Shown: piece after piece, positions 39,423 to 48,249 of the stretch
Position numbering within the stretch: the stretch's first letter is position 1
Layout of the letters: the number at the start of each line of letters is the position of its first letter
Assembly (NCBI GenBank): GCA_902779765.1
Contig: CACZCQ010000002.1
Location: forward strand, 1 to 64,000
DNA: 64,000 bases
DNA from: an uncultured Bacteroidia bacterium
Lineage (GTDB): Bacteria; Bacteroidota; Bacteroidia; Bacteroidales; UBA932
Direction: 5' to 3'
The notes under the pieces: generated by a model
Told to the model about the DNA's origin: nothing
The model's database searches: none
The model's input: only the letters and a program-made list of their open reading frames with translations
Translations under genes and position numbers: made by a program

Positions 39423-40132
39423 GCCAGCATCAAATCTTTGAGTTGAGCGAGAGTGGATTCCTTGAGTTTGATGTCGGTGTACTGCTTCCGGATTGCGCGG
39501 AACCTATGGCAGTCGGAGCCGACCATGGTATAGAATCCCTTGTCGAGTAGCTTCTGGGCCTTGACTTGGACTTCTTCTCCATAAGCTCCGAGAATAGAAG
39601 GGAGGTTGAGTTGGAGGACTGTACCCATTGTGCGTAGACGCTCATAATCTTTCATGGTCATGTAGCGGTAACGCTCCGGATGAGCGATGAGGGGACGATA
39701 GCCATAGCTCATCATCCTTTCAAGAATCTCCCAAAGATCGATTGGCGGAGCCCAAGTCGAGGTCTCGACCAGGACGGTATCGCGTCCGTGAGTAAGAAGG
39801 TCACGCTCCTCAAGCCGCTGCTCGAAAAGGGTGTCGATCATGTATTCAGAAGCCAAAAGAAGCTCGATAGGGCCGGAATAGATAGCCTTGAGCTCTGCAA
39901 AACGAGATTTCAGCCCCTCAGAAGTATTCGGGACATCCTCCATGGTGTGAGGAGTAAGCCAGAGTGTCTTCAGGCCCAGTTCCTCGTAAAGGTCGAGAAT
40001 CGCGAGGGTATCTTCCTGGGTCTTGACTCCGTCATCCAGTCCCCACAGGATGTGGGAATGATTGTCAGTGGCCCCACGGAGGAGGCCACTCGCTTCTATT
40101 GTCTTTTTTGGTTTGAGGAATCCGAACATCAA
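39419..40132 (-). CDS. PHP-domain tyrosine-protein phosphatase (CpsB/YwqE type)
   Basis: 237 residues. DNHSHILWGLDDGVKTQED supplies the N-terminal metal-binding His residues, LIAHPERYRYM the middle one and GSDCHRF the C-terminal Asp/His, matching the PHP phosphoesterases that dephosphorylate capsule tyrosine kinases. Start and kinase stop overlap by four bases, as does its stop with the beta-helix gene. It presumably resets the Tyr-rich tail of the adjacent kinase, controlling chain length and export. Confidence 0.9.
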   Translation of the reverse strand: MMFGFLKPKKTIEASGLLRGATDNHSHILWGLDDGVKTQEDTLAILDLYEELGLKTLWLTPHTMEDVPNTSEGLKSRFAELKAIYSGPIELLLASEYMIDTLFEQRLEERDLLTHGRDTVLVETSTWAPPIDLWEILERMMSYGYRPLIAHPERYRYMTMKDYERLRTMGTVLQLNLPSILGAYGEEVQVKAQKLLDKGFYTMVGSDCHRFRAIRKQYTDIKLKESTLAQLKDLMLA

Positions 40133-42618
40133 TCCTTGCCCTTCTTTTTCTTCTTGCCGTCCTCATCGTCCTGCTCTCCATAGCTGCCGTAACCGTAGCC
40201 ATAGCCATGACCCTTACCATAGCCATAACTGCCGTATCCGTAGCCATAGCTTCCGCTGCCGTAGTGCTGACCATAGGTGCCCTGCATCCTCTCGACTCCG
40301 TTGAGGATAAAGGCCATCCGGCTATAGTTGCCCCTGGCATAAAGCTCATCAAGGGCGGGCAGTGCCTGCTTGTCGAAGAGACCGGCTCGGATAATGAAAA
40401 CAGTTATGTCGGCGCTATGGGAGATGATCGAGGTGTCGGCCACGATGTCCACCGGAGGGCAGTCCATGAAGATGTATTGGTACTCATCCCTCATTGAGGC
40501 AATCATCTGCTTGAACTTGTCTGAAACGAGGAGTTCAGCGGGGTTGGGGGGCAACGAACCAACCGGAAGGATCGAAAGGCTCTCTGCGACTTCCTGGATA
40601 TGCGGATGGTAATCATCTGCGCGTCCATTGAGGAACGACGCTACTCCGGAGCCTTTAACCCCAAGGGCCTTGCTCAAGGAAGCTTTGCGAAGGTCGAGGT
40701 CCAGGAGAAGCACCTTCGAGCCCTTGACCGCCATGGAAGCGGCCATATTCATGGTCGTAAAGGTCTTACCGGCATTGGGGTTGAATGAGGTGACCATCAC
40801 CACATGGCAGGCATCAGTGTAGCCGGTCATCATGTCGAGGTTGGTCCTCAGGACCCTGAACGCCTCGTTGACGACATCACGCTTACCCTGCTGGACCATG
40901 ATCTTGTTGCTCTTTTCGTCAAACCGGTTAGGTTTACGGAAACTGAAGAAGCTCTTCTTCTCGAGTCCCATCTGTGGGATCTCTGCAAGGAAGGGTACCT
41001 TCAGCTTCGCCACATCTGCCCTGGAGCGGACGGTTGTATTGAAAAGGATGCGCAGGAAGAAGATGGCGAAGGGAATTCCAAGGCCTAGCAGGAGTGCGAT
41101 CAGATATATCTTCTTGGCTACAGGGGATATCGGGACCCCATTGGTAGCCGACTGTATCAGCCTGTTGTTCGAGACATTCAGCTGGGTCGCGAGTTCGTTC
41201 TCCTCACGCTTCTGGAGGAGGTAGATGTACAGGGACTCCTTGACCTTCTGGTCGCGGCTCATGGACTGGAGTTCAAGAGCCTGGCCAGTAGTAGAACTAA
41301 GTTTTCCCATGATCGCACCCTCCTGGGCCATGATCTTGTTCTGCTGAAGTTGGAGGGCCGAGATGTTGTTGTCGATGGACCGCGTGATATTGGCCTTCAT
41401 CGCATCCAGGTTGGCATTGAGGTCAGCGACCATAGGATTGGCCTCTGAACTCTCGCTGAGGTACTTGTCCCTCTTCATGAGGGTAGCGTTGTACTCGCTG
41501 ATCTGGCCTTCGATATTGGCATTCGTAAGACCTGAATTCGAAGGGAGCAAGGTGCTGCTCTGGGTCGGATCGGTCAGACGGTCCCGAATCATCTGCGATA
41601 TCGCGAGTTGGTTGCTGTTGGCAAAGGCTTTCTCCGAATAAGCAGAAGATTCAGCAAGATACTGGCCGGATACGGCACCGACATCGGTGATTCTGTTCTG
41701 CTGCTTGTATTCCTTGATGTCGTTGTCTATGTCGCCGAGTTCCTGCTGGAGGATCACGAGCCTCTCGGCTATGAACTCGGATGTATTGGCGGCCGCCCTG
41801 TTCTTGTTCTCGACCCACTGTTCGTTGTAGATGTCGAGTACTGTTGCAAGGATATTCCTGGCGCGCTCAGGGGTATAGTCGGTCATAGATAGAGTCACAA
41901 CCGATGACTCATCCCTGGAAGCGGATACCCCCATGCGGCCGGCATAGGCCGCTGCCCTGCTCCGTGCATTTGCCCAGGAGACACGTATATCATCACCCCA
42001 GGTGTGGAAATAATTTGATTCTGTAAGGCGGATGCTCCCCACAGGAGTAACCAGGGAGTCCCCGAAGGAGCCGACTATAGGCTTCGCCTCCATCTCGACA
42101 CCGCCTACCGTGAAACTGTCAAGGATGAATGAACTCTTGTCCCTCTTCCTGACTATGAACGAGAAAGAAGAGGCTCCGTTGTCTTCTCCGAGGATCGACA
42201 TGAAGTACGGGGTCTTGTTGTATAGTTCCCGCTCACGCATCAGCATCAGGTCGGTATAGTTGGTCTCAAGACCCAGGCGTTCGACAGCCTTCGTCATCAG
42301 GTCCGAAGACTTGAAGGCCACGATCTCATTGGCCACGTTCTGGCCGTAATATGACCGGCGCCTCATGGATGCAGACATGTCGCTCAGTACATCTGCACTC
42401 TGATCAGTCTCGATGATAATCTTTTCCGTGCTCTGGTAGAGCTTCGGTGTGCGGTAAAGATAGAAATATGCAATAGCACCTGCCAGGATCAGCGAGAGCA
42501 AGTACCACCATTTGTGCCCCCAGAAAAGGGCCCATATATCACGGATAGAGAAAAGCTTCTCGTCGGAATCATCCTGGGCGGACCAGGACTGCATGTCAAG
42601 TTCTTCTGCCATAATCAT
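40129..42618 (-). CDS. wzc: Polysaccharide co-polymerase and tyrosine autokinase (Wzc/BY-kinase)
   Basis: 829 residues. A Wzz-type domain with a first membrane helix near residues 35-53, a long periplasmic coiled-coil region (about 250-480), and a second helix near 510 precede the cytoplasmic BY-kinase domain: Walker A FNPNAGKTFTTM near 611, Walker A' LLLDLDLRKAS near 640 and Walker B YIFMDCPPVD near 718. The C-terminal tail from about residue 775 carries 11 tyrosines in glycine-rich GYG and GSYG repeats, then an acidic/lysine-rich end; these are the expected autophosphorylation sites. It overlaps both the Wza-like and phosphatase genes by four bases. Confidence 0.93.
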   Translation of the reverse strand: MIMAEELDMQSWSAQDDSDEKLFSIRDIWALFWGHKWWYLLSLILAGAIAYFYLYRTPKLYQSTEKIIIETDQSADVLSDMSASMRRRSYYGQNVANEIVAFKSSDLMTKAVERLGLETNYTDLMLMRERELYNKTPYFMSILGEDNGASSFSFIVRKRDKSSFILDSFTVGGVEMEAKPIVGSFGDSLVTPVGSIRLTESNYFHTWGDDIRVSWANARSRAAAYAGRMGVSASRDESSVVTLSMTDYTPERARNILATVLDIYNEQWVENKNRAAANTSEFIAERLVILQQELGDIDNDIKEYKQQNRITDVGAVSGQYLAESSAYSEKAFANSNQLAISQMIRDRLTDPTQSSTLLPSNSGLTNANIEGQISEYNATLMKRDKYLSESSEANPMVADLNANLDAMKANITRSIDNNISALQLQQNKIMAQEGAIMGKLSSTTGQALELQSMSRDQKVKESLYIYLLQKREENELATQLNVSNNRLIQSATNGVPISPVAKKIYLIALLLGLGIPFAIFFLRILFNTTVRSRADVAKLKVPFLAEIPQMGLEKKSFFSFRKPNRFDEKSNKIMVQQGKRDVVNEAFRVLRTNLDMMTGYTDACHVVMVTSFNPNAGKTFTTMNMAASMAVKGSKVLLLDLDLRKASLSKALGVKGSGVASFLNGRADDYHPHIQEVAESLSILPVGSLPPNPAELLVSDKFKQMIASMRDEYQYIFMDCPPVDIVADTSIISHSADITVFIIRAGLFDKQALPALDELYARGNYSRMAFILNGVERMQGTYGQHYGSGSYGYGYGSYGYGKGHGYGYGYGSYGEQDDEDGKKKKKGKD
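40180..40284. repeat. Low-complexity GYG-coding tandem repeats in the kinase tail
   Basis: Degenerate 6-12 bp units related to CCATAGCCGTAACC (minus strand GGTTACGGCTATGG) encode the alternating Gly-Tyr tail. The arrangement could expand or contract by slippage in multiples of six bases, changing tyrosine number without a frameshift. Confidence 0.7.
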
Positions 42619-43460
42619 TTGCTTAAAAATTCTCCATTCTGAATTGCTATGATCATCAATGTAGTCATAGCAAGTGATGATGCCATAGAAACCATAGATG
42701 TCCAGAATGTTACACTTCTAAGATTATTCTCGTTAACCTTGGATTGGCCAGCACGGACCTTATTCGGGTAAACATAGATTACATCACTTTGCTGAAGATA
42801 ATATGCCGGGGAATTGAAGATCTCAGTATCACGAAGGTCGAGATGATAGAAAGTCCTCTCCTTGCCCTGCTCGCGGAGCACCGTAATGTTGTCACGCTTT
42901 CCCATGATGGTAAGGTCTCCGGCCAAACTGAGGGCCTGAAGGATAGTAACCTTGTCGCCGGCAATCGTATAGGTACCGGGAGAACCGACCTCACCCAACA
43001 CCGAGACCTTGAAATTCAGGAATTCGACCGTCACTGTCGGATCCTTCAGGAGGTTACGGTCGATCAGTTCCTGTCGGACATAGTTGGACAGTTCCCAACG
43101 GTTCATCCCTGCCACATGGATCTGACCAAGCCCAGCCATATTGATGTTTCCACTGTTGTCAACGACATAACCCATAACGCCATTAGTACTGCCACCAGCA
43201 TTATCCCCTTCTCCGCTCATAGAATTGTTGACCCGCACTAGATTGAACATCGCCGCCAGATCCGGGGTCCTTGCAGATACCACTATCGAAATCTTGTCCT
43301 GGGGTTGGATAACGATTCCCCTGTTGACAGCCATCGGGAGGGACATGTCCTCTTCGACATCCTGGAAATAAGCTATGTTCTTGTAGGTCCTGCGACCGCA
43401 AGAAGCTGCCACCACGACCAGGGCCGCAAGCAACAGCAGTTTTAAATGTGTTTTAAGCAT
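42615..43460 (-). CDS. wza: Polysaccharide export outer-membrane lipoprotein (Wza-like)
   Basis: 281 residues. The signal peptide ends in a lipobox with Cys21 (VVAASC). The polysaccharide-export domain is seen around IQPQDKISIVVSARTPDLAA, followed by SLBB-type segments (VSVLGEVGSPGTYTIAGDKV). A hydrophobic segment near residues 252-272 (TFWTSMVSMASSLAMTTLMI) fits the C-terminal amphipathic or membrane helix that lines the outer-membrane pore. The gene lies 11 bases downstream of the antiterminator gene and overlaps the autokinase start by four bases. Confidence 0.92.
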   Translation of the reverse strand: MLKTHLKLLLLAALVVVAASCGRRTYKNIAYFQDVEEDMSLPMAVNRGIVIQPQDKISIVVSARTPDLAAMFNLVRVNNSMSGEGDNAGGSTNGVMGYVVDNSGNINMAGLGQIHVAGMNRWELSNYVRQELIDRNLLKDPTVTVEFLNFKVSVLGEVGSPGTYTIAGDKVTILQALSLAGDLTIMGKRDNITVLREQGKERTFYHLDLRDTEIFNSPAYYLQQSDVIYVYPNKVRAGQSKVNENNLRSVTFWTSMVSMASSLAMTTLMIIAIQNGEFLSK

Positions 43461-43471
43461 TGGTATTGGAT

Positions 43472-44014
43472 TTAATATTTATTTTCTTCGATCTTTTCGA
43501 GGCATGACGGAGGGATGAACCTCGTCGCAAAGGCGGCCACTCCCTCTATGGTGACGATCAGCTTCCGGTCGTGGCGGATGCGCTTGATATGGCCTTCGAA
43601 GCCTTTGAATATCCCTTCAGTCACCCTCACGCGGTCTCCCAGATGATACTTGGCATCGTCGCCGCCAAGGTATTCAAGTCCGGAATCCCTCATCTCACAG
43701 AGCTTGATGAACTGGTCCATCTGCCTGCCGGGAACCACGAGCGGAGAATGTTCCGACTTGTCATAGTAAAGCGCGATGGAACCCCCGAACTTTGAGCGCA
43801 TCAGGTGAAGACGATCAAGGGTGGTCCTCACGAACAGTAGTGAACGGACAAGTGGCTCGGGAACGAACTTAAGGCCGGAGGGTGTCGGTTTCTCGACCAG
43901 GCGGGTCGGGTAGAAATACTCGACGTCAGATTCGTCCAGTGCGGTCTTGATCATTTCCGCCCTGCCGAAGAATACCCTGATGGGGTACCAATTCGTCTTG
44001 ATTTGTTCAGCCAC
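43472..44014 (-). CDS. upxY: UpxY-family transcription antiterminator (NusG paralogue)
   Basis: 180 residues. The N-terminal NGN domain begins NWYPIRVFFGRAEMIKTAL and includes PLVRSLLFVRTT; the C-terminal KOW domain is LGDRVRVTEGIFKGFEGHIK. Such proteins act on RNA polymerase in the 5' leader of their own capsule operon and prevent early termination in long polysaccharide transcripts. This is the first gene of the minus-strand locus, behind a structured leader. No UpxZ-like partner gene was found beside it. Confidence 0.92.
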   Translation of the reverse strand: MAEQIKTNWYPIRVFFGRAEMIKTALDESDVEYFYPTRLVEKPTPSGLKFVPEPLVRSLLFVRTTLDRLHLMRSKFGGSIALYYDKSEHSPLVVPGRQMDQFIKLCEMRDSGLEYLGGDDAKYHLGDRVRVTEGIFKGFEGHIKRIRHDRKLIVTIEGVAAFATRFIPPSCLEKIEENKY

Positions 44015-44231
44015 AGTAATCTACCAGAATCAGGCCTCTTTGTATCAGTATTTGTCAGATGCGACCATTTACCCGGCTAGGGCGCGAAGCGCAGGGAGCA
44101 TCGACAAATACTGATACAACAAAAAGTGTCCCCTGGCAAATGCCAGAGTACCCTACGGTCGTCAGCCTTTCGATGCCTGATCCCGGACCGCTCCAATCCA
44201 AGAGCCCTTTCCGCAACCGATTTAAAACTTA
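44015..44231 (-). promoter_or_regulatory. Structured 5' leader of the polysaccharide operon
   Basis: Between the promoter-like box at 44232-44239 and the antiterminator gene lie about 210 noncoding bases that can form three stem-loops. These are CGGTC/GACCG enclosing TCAG/CTGA (44156-44190), CTGGCAAATGCCAG (about 44133-44146), and a long stem of 21 pairs with one bulged base (44041-44062 with 44098-44118; 16 pairs are perfect at the base). No U-run follows the last stem on the minus strand, so it is not an ordinary intrinsic terminator. It is a plausible site for UpxY loading or pausing. Confidence 0.55.
44041..44118. repeat. Long inverted repeat in the operon leader
   Basis: TGTATCAGTATTTGTC at 44041-44056 is the exact reverse complement of 44103-44118, and GATGC/GCATC (44058-44062, 44098-44102) extends it with a single bulged A. 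The loop between is about 35 bases. It contains no TAnnTTTG box in either direction. Confidence 0.8.
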
Positions 44232-44239
44232 CAAATTTA
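44232..44239 (-). promoter_or_regulatory. -7 promoter box for the polysaccharide operon
   Basis: The minus strand reads TAAATTTG, an exact TAnnTTTG match. Start of transcription near 44225 would give a leader of about 210 bases before the antiterminator ATG at 44014. No strong -33 TTTG is seen at the expected distance; the area upstream is A+T-rich. Confidence 0.5.
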
Positions 44240-44289
44240 GCCATTTTCGCCCTAAAATAAAATATATATTAAATAAGAATGATTTTTAC

Positions 44290-44297
44290 TATCTTTG
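44290..44297 (+). promoter_or_regulatory. -7 promoter box for the S9 peptidase
   Basis: TATCTTTG matches TAnnTTTG and lies about 50 bases upstream of the ATG at 44349, in the divergent region shared with the polysaccharide operon. Confidence 0.55.
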
Positions 44298-44348
44298 AAA
44301 AAGGGCTCCTGACAGCCTGAAACGGACTTTTACGGAAACAATTAATCA

Positions 44349-47261
44349 ATGATAGATATGAACATCAAGTTACTGCAACTTGCGGCACTATGTGCCGCAC
44401 TGTACATGCCTGCCCAGGTGTCTGCGCAGAAAAAACCTCTCGATCACGATGTCTACGACTCCTGGCAGAGTGTCTCAGGTGTAAAGATGAGTGACGACGG
44501 GAAGGTTCTGGTGTGGAATGTCAACCCGCAGGAGGGAGATGGGACGTTGTATATCAAAACGGTTGGTGAGCCCCGTCGAATCACCGGCCCTTCGGCAAGC
44601 TCAGGGACCGGAAAGGCCAAAGTCCTCCGACAGGCTCAGAGTCCGAAGGAAGTCGCCGTTCCCCGCGGCTACCAGCCGACGATTGATCCTGCCGGAAGAT
44701 GGGTAGTCTGCCGTATCAAGCCAGAATTCGCCAAGACGCGCAAGGAACGCATCGACAAGAAAAAGAAGGATGACCAGTCCAAAGATACGCTTGCGGTAAT
44801 CGATATTACTTCAATGGTAATCAAAAAGTTCGCATCAGTGGATTCATATTCATCAGGATCTTTCGGGATGCCTTTCATCGCATACAAGTCATCCTGGAAG
44901 GAGGCCAAGAAGGCTAAGTCAGGCCTGATACTCCTGACACCCGGAACCTGGCAAGCGGACACGTTGAAAAATGTCGACAGCTACACTTTCAGCAACAGCG
45001 GGTCACTCCTGGCGCTGACCACCAAGAAGGACAAGAAGGATTCGCTATCGGCGACCTCCATCATCCTCGCCAGCTATCCGGCATCCGGAGTCCTGACCTT
45101 AGACACTCTCAAGAAGGGTGCTGAGCAGTATTATCATCCTGTTTTCGACGATGCCGAGGCACAGCTCGCGTTCACGGCTACGACCGACACCAACAAGACC
45201 GGCAGCAAGAGGTGCGGGATGTACCTGGCGGGCCTGAAAAACGGCCCTTCGACTAGCTCAGGAACCGTTACGGAACTCATTCCCCAGGGCACTAAGGTCG
45301 CCGGAACCGACGGATGGACTCTCACGGAAAACAGCAGCATGTATTTCACTCCTGACGGCAGCAGGATCATGACCGGGATTGCCCCTGTGAGGCCCCCGAA
45401 GGATACTACCATCGTTGACTTCGAGACTGCACAGTTAGACATATGGAACTGGGATGCCCCCTACACCCCGCCGCAGCAGAAGAAAAGGCTGGATGCGACG
45501 CTGAAGAAGACGTATCCTGCGGTAATCAACCTCGGCCCTTCGGCAGGCTCTATCATCCCTCTCACAACTTCAGCTTTCGACAATATCAGACTGATCGCAG
45601 GAGGCAAGACGGGCCTTGCCCTCTCGCGAGACAATTCTGAATATGCCCGCGAATCGATGTGGGTGGACGGCAGCTTCGCCGACTATTACCTGGTCAAAAT
45701 AAATGACGGCAGCCGCAAGCTGATCGCCAAGAATTACAACGCAGGACGCTTCGATGTTTCTCCAGGAGGCAACTACCTTATATGGTTTGACAGCAACGAG
45801 AAACAGTGGTATACCTACAATATCGCTTCAGGTGCCAAGGCCAACCTCACCGCCAAGACCGGAGTCGCTTTCTACACCGAGGACGACGACCATCCGTCAG
45901 CCTATCCGGGAGCTTACGAAGGATCTCCCAAATGGCTGGATAACGACCAGGCCGTCCTTATCATAGACCGCTATGACGTCTGGAAGTTCGCTCCCGACGG
46001 ATCCAAGGCCGAGAACCTTACCGGCGGAGTCGGACGCCAGACCCGAAACAGGTTCAGGACCATGGACTTGAGGCAGGACAAGCGCACTGACAGCGAGCGC
46101 AGGAGTGGGGTGATCAATGCCTTCAAGGCCAAGGATGACCTTTTCCTCAGCCTCATCAACGAGGACGACAAAAAGAACGGCTACGGAAGGCTGAACCTTG
46201 CCAAACCGACCAAGACACTCAAGTATTTCACGGACACGGTAACCTTCCAGGGTCCCCAGATGGCCCCGGACGGCAGTATAGCCTTCCTGAAGGGCAACTT
46301 CCGCCACCCCTTCGACCTGTACAGAACCACCGATTTCTTCGCTTCCAGTGAGAAACTCTCCGCCATCAACCCGCAGATGGCCGACTACCGCTGGGGCAGC
46401 GCCAACCTGTTCGAGTGGAAAGCCTACGATGGGACGCCCCTGAAGGGTCTCGTATTCATACCTGACGGCATCAAGCCAGGCGAAAAACTGCCCGTCATGA
46501 TATATTTCTACGAGAAATATTCGGACCAGCTCTACAACTTCTGGCAGCCTGCCCCTTCCCGCTCGACGGTCAACCTTAGTTTCTATACCTCAAGGGGTTA
46601 CGTTGTATTTGTCCCGGACATCGTCTACAAGGACGGCCACCCCGGAGAGAGCGCATACAACTGCATCTGTTCAGGTGCCGAAGCCCTCTGTGAGAAGTAT
46701 CCATTCGCCGACAGGAGCAAGATGGCCATCCAGGGCCAGAGCTGGGGCGGCTACCAGACAGCCTGGCTCGTTACGCGTACGAATATGTTCGCGGCCGCAG
46801 GTGCTGGAGCACCGGTCAGCAACATGACCTCGGCTTACGGCGGAATCCGCTGGGAATCAGGAATGACGCGCGCCGGACAGTATGAACATGGCCAGAGCCG
46901 CATCGGAAAGACCCTCTGGGACGAAGGCGGGCTCGACCTTTACATCGAAAACTCCCCCATCTTCCACGCCGACAAGGTCGAGACTCCCCTGCTGATCATG
47001 CATAATGACAATGACGGGGCCGTGCCGTGGTACCAGGGAATCGAATATTTCTCCGACCTGAGGCGTCTCGGCAAGCCCTGCTGGCTCCTTGAATATAACA
47101 ACGAAGCCCACAACCTGGTGGAGCGCCGCAACTGCAAGGACCTCTCCAGGAGGCTCCAGCAGTTCTTCGACCACTACCTCAAAGGCGAACCGATGCCAGC
47201 CTGGATGAAGTCCGGAGTTCCTACCGACCGCAAGGGAGAGTACTTCGGTTTCGAGTATTAG
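44349..47261 (+). CDS. Secreted S9-family peptidase (prolyl-oligopeptidase type)
   Basis: 970 residues with a signal peptide (about 1-26, ending VSAQ). A beta-propeller-like region leads into the C-terminal alpha/beta-hydrolase domain with nucleophile Ser798 in GQSWGGYQ, Asp889 in HNDNDGAVPW and His921 in NNEAHNLVERRN. It should cleave peptides in the periplasm. The propeller half contains up to five short segments encoded by a palindromic repeat: VGEPRRIT, GPSASSGT, VLRQAQSPK, GPSTSSGT and GPSAGS. It converges with and overlaps the LytTR gene by three bases at their stops. Confidence 0.92.
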   Translation: MIDMNIKLLQLAALCAALYMPAQVSAQKKPLDHDVYDSWQSVSGVKMSDDGKVLVWNVNPQEGDGTLYIKTVGEPRRITGPSASSGTGKAKVLRQAQSPKEVAVPRGYQPTIDPAGRWVVCRIKPEFAKTRKERIDKKKKDDQSKDTLAVIDITSMVIKKFASVDSYSSGSFGMPFIAYKSSWKEAKKAKSGLILLTPGTWQADTLKNVDSYTFSNSGSLLALTTKKDKKDSLSATSIILASYPASGVLTLDTLKKGAEQYYHPVFDDAEAQLAFTATTDTNKTGSKRCGMYLAGLKNGPSTSSGTVTELIPQGTKVAGTDGWTLTENSSMYFTPDGSRIMTGIAPVRPPKDTTIVDFETAQLDIWNWDAPYTPPQQKKRLDATLKKTYPAVINLGPSAGSIIPLTTSAFDNIRLIAGGKTGLALSRDNSEYARESMWVDGSFADYYLVKINDGSRKLIAKNYNAGRFDVSPGGNYLIWFDSNEKQWYTYNIASGAKANLTAKTGVAFYTEDDDHPSAYPGAYEGSPKWLDNDQAVLIIDRYDVWKFAPDGSKAENLTGGVGRQTRNRFRTMDLRQDKRTDSERRSGVINAFKAKDDLFLSLINEDDKKNGYGRLNLAKPTKTLKYFTDTVTFQGPQMAPDGSIAFLKGNFRHPFDLYRTTDFFASSEKLSAINPQMADYRWGSANLFEWKAYDGTPLKGLVFIPDGIKPGEKLPVMIYFYEKYSDQLYNFWQPAPSRSTVNLSFYTSRGYVVFVPDIVYKDGHPGESAYNCICSGAEALCEKYPFADRSKMAIQGQSWGGYQTAWLVTRTNMFAAAGAGAPVSNMTSAYGGIRWESGMTRAGQYEHGQSRIGKTLWDEGGLDLYIENSPIFHADKVETPLLIMHNDNDGAVPWYQGIEYFSDLRRLGKPCWLLEYNNEAHNLVERRNCKDLSRRLQQFFDHYLKGEPMPAWMKSGVPTDRKGEYFGFEY
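44561..44649. repeat. Cluster of three palindromic repeat units inside the S9 peptidase
   Basis: Unit a (44561-44585, GGTTGGTGAGCCCCGTCGAA) is inverted relative to unit b (44586-44609, CCTTCGGCAAGCTCAGGGACC without its first C), so the two can form a hairpin. Unit c (44622-44649, CCTCCGACAGGCTCAGAGTC) follows. They are read VGEPRRIT, GPSASSGT and VLRQAQSPK, that is, in three different frames of the same element. Confidence 0.78.
45244..45266. repeat. Palindromic repeat unit inside the S9 peptidase
   Basis: CCCTTCGACTAGCTCAGGAA, translated GPSTSSGT, matching unit b of the 44.6-kb cluster with a few differences. Confidence 0.72.
45536..45558. repeat. Degenerate palindromic repeat unit inside the S9 peptidase
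   Basis: CCCTTCGGCAGGCTCTATCA, translated GPSAGSII; only the first half of the unit is well kept, so this may be an old copy or chance. Confidence 0.5.
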
Positions 47262-48076
47262 AGCATATCGGCCAGCTGGTTGTAGTACTGCTTGCTGACA
47301 GGGATTCGTTCAAGTCCGTCCCGGGTGAACTCGGTGTAGATGATCCCGTCCTTGCCACGACTTAACACCTTGATATGCCGTGGATTGACATAAAATGACC
47401 TGTGACAGCGGACGAGGCCGTGCCTGAGGGCGTCGGCCTCGAAGCTTTTCATGGAGTTACGGAGCTGGTAGACCTTAACCCGGTCACTCTCCAGATAATG
47501 GATCTTGATATAATTGGCATCTGCACCGACGAAAAGGATGGCGGAAGGATCTATGGTGAGTTTCAGGCGTTTGTGTTCATCATAGAATTTCACCAGACCC
47601 TCTTCCGGTTCCCTCCCGGCTGTCTCGATATCCTTGGATTTGTTATCGATAATCCGGAGGAGGATAGCGATGAGATATGGATAGATCATGGTCATCACTC
47701 CCATCCGGAAGCAATATGAGAGCGCAGAGAAGTATGGCATCCCGCCGCTTTTGAGGTAGAACAGCGACATGTAAAGGGCGAAGAACAATGAAACTGTCAG
47801 CACCTCACCCAGGCACCAGACTACATAATGCCACCACTTGAACGGAATATATTTGTACAGGGATGAAAAGACCAACCTGGTCAAGGCAAGAACACCTGCC
47901 ATGATCGAAGACAGCATCAAGAGGTGGAATGTCCAGGATTTGCCTCCGACATCGAACCATTCCTTGAAAGAGAAGGGCTGATATATCAATATGAAGGCGA
48001 AGAAAAAAGCAGGGAACAGTATCGCATATTTGACCTGGTTCCTGTAACCTTTCGAGACGCGCAAAGGGGTATTCAT
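47258..48076 (-). CDS. Membrane-anchored LytTR-family DNA-binding regulator
   Basis: 272 residues. Four hydrophobic helices (about 18-38, 45-70, 80-108 and 120-145) are followed by a cytoplasmic LytTR domain (about 165-272) with ILFVGADANYIKIHYLESD and LVRCHRSFYVNPRHIKVLSR. No receiver or kinase domain is present, so it may sense a signal directly through the membrane part. Its stop overlaps that of the S9 peptidase by three bases in convergent orientation. A TATATTTG box lies at 48158-48165 upstream. Confidence 0.88.
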   Translation of the reverse strand: MNTPLRVSKGYRNQVKYAILFPAFFFAFILIYQPFSFKEWFDVGGKSWTFHLLMLSSIMAGVLALTRLVFSSLYKYIPFKWWHYVVWCLGEVLTVSLFFALYMSLFYLKSGGMPYFSALSYCFRMGVMTMIYPYLIAILLRIIDNKSKDIETAGREPEEGLVKFYDEHKRLKLTIDPSAILFVGADANYIKIHYLESDRVKVYQLRNSMKSFEADALRHGLVRCHRSFYVNPRHIKVLSRGKDGIIYTEFTRDGLERIPVSKQYYNQLADML

Positions 48077-48157
48077 TGCCTAAAAATTAATCCCATACTT
48101 ATACATCACATCCCCGAATATGAAGGGATAAAAATACCAAAACCGATATTTTCGTCC

Positions 48158-48165
48158 CAAATATA
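48158..48165 (-). promoter_or_regulatory. -7 promoter box for the LytTR gene
   Basis: TATATTTG on the minus strand matches TAnnTTTG, 81 bases upstream of the ATG. A TTTG lies at 48184-48181, 15 bases further upstream, shorter than the usual spacing. Confidence 0.45.
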
Positions 48166-48249
48166 GGCCAAATTTCCCGCCAAAGCAAGTTTTAATCACA
48201 TTTAGCAGTTCTTATACCACACATATTTCGTCACATTGACTCATATGTC

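Noticed and set aside
40180..40284. CRISPR-like or noncoding tandem array
   Set aside because: Units are 6-12 bp, lack spacers and are in frame within the autokinase tail. No CRISPR array or cas gene was found anywhere in the window.
44041..44118. Inverted repeats as an invertible capsule promoter
   Set aside because: The arms enclose only about 35-46 bases with no TAnnTTTG box on either strand, and no invertase gene is nearby; the known Bacteroides capsule switches have much longer segments. A leader hairpin fits better.
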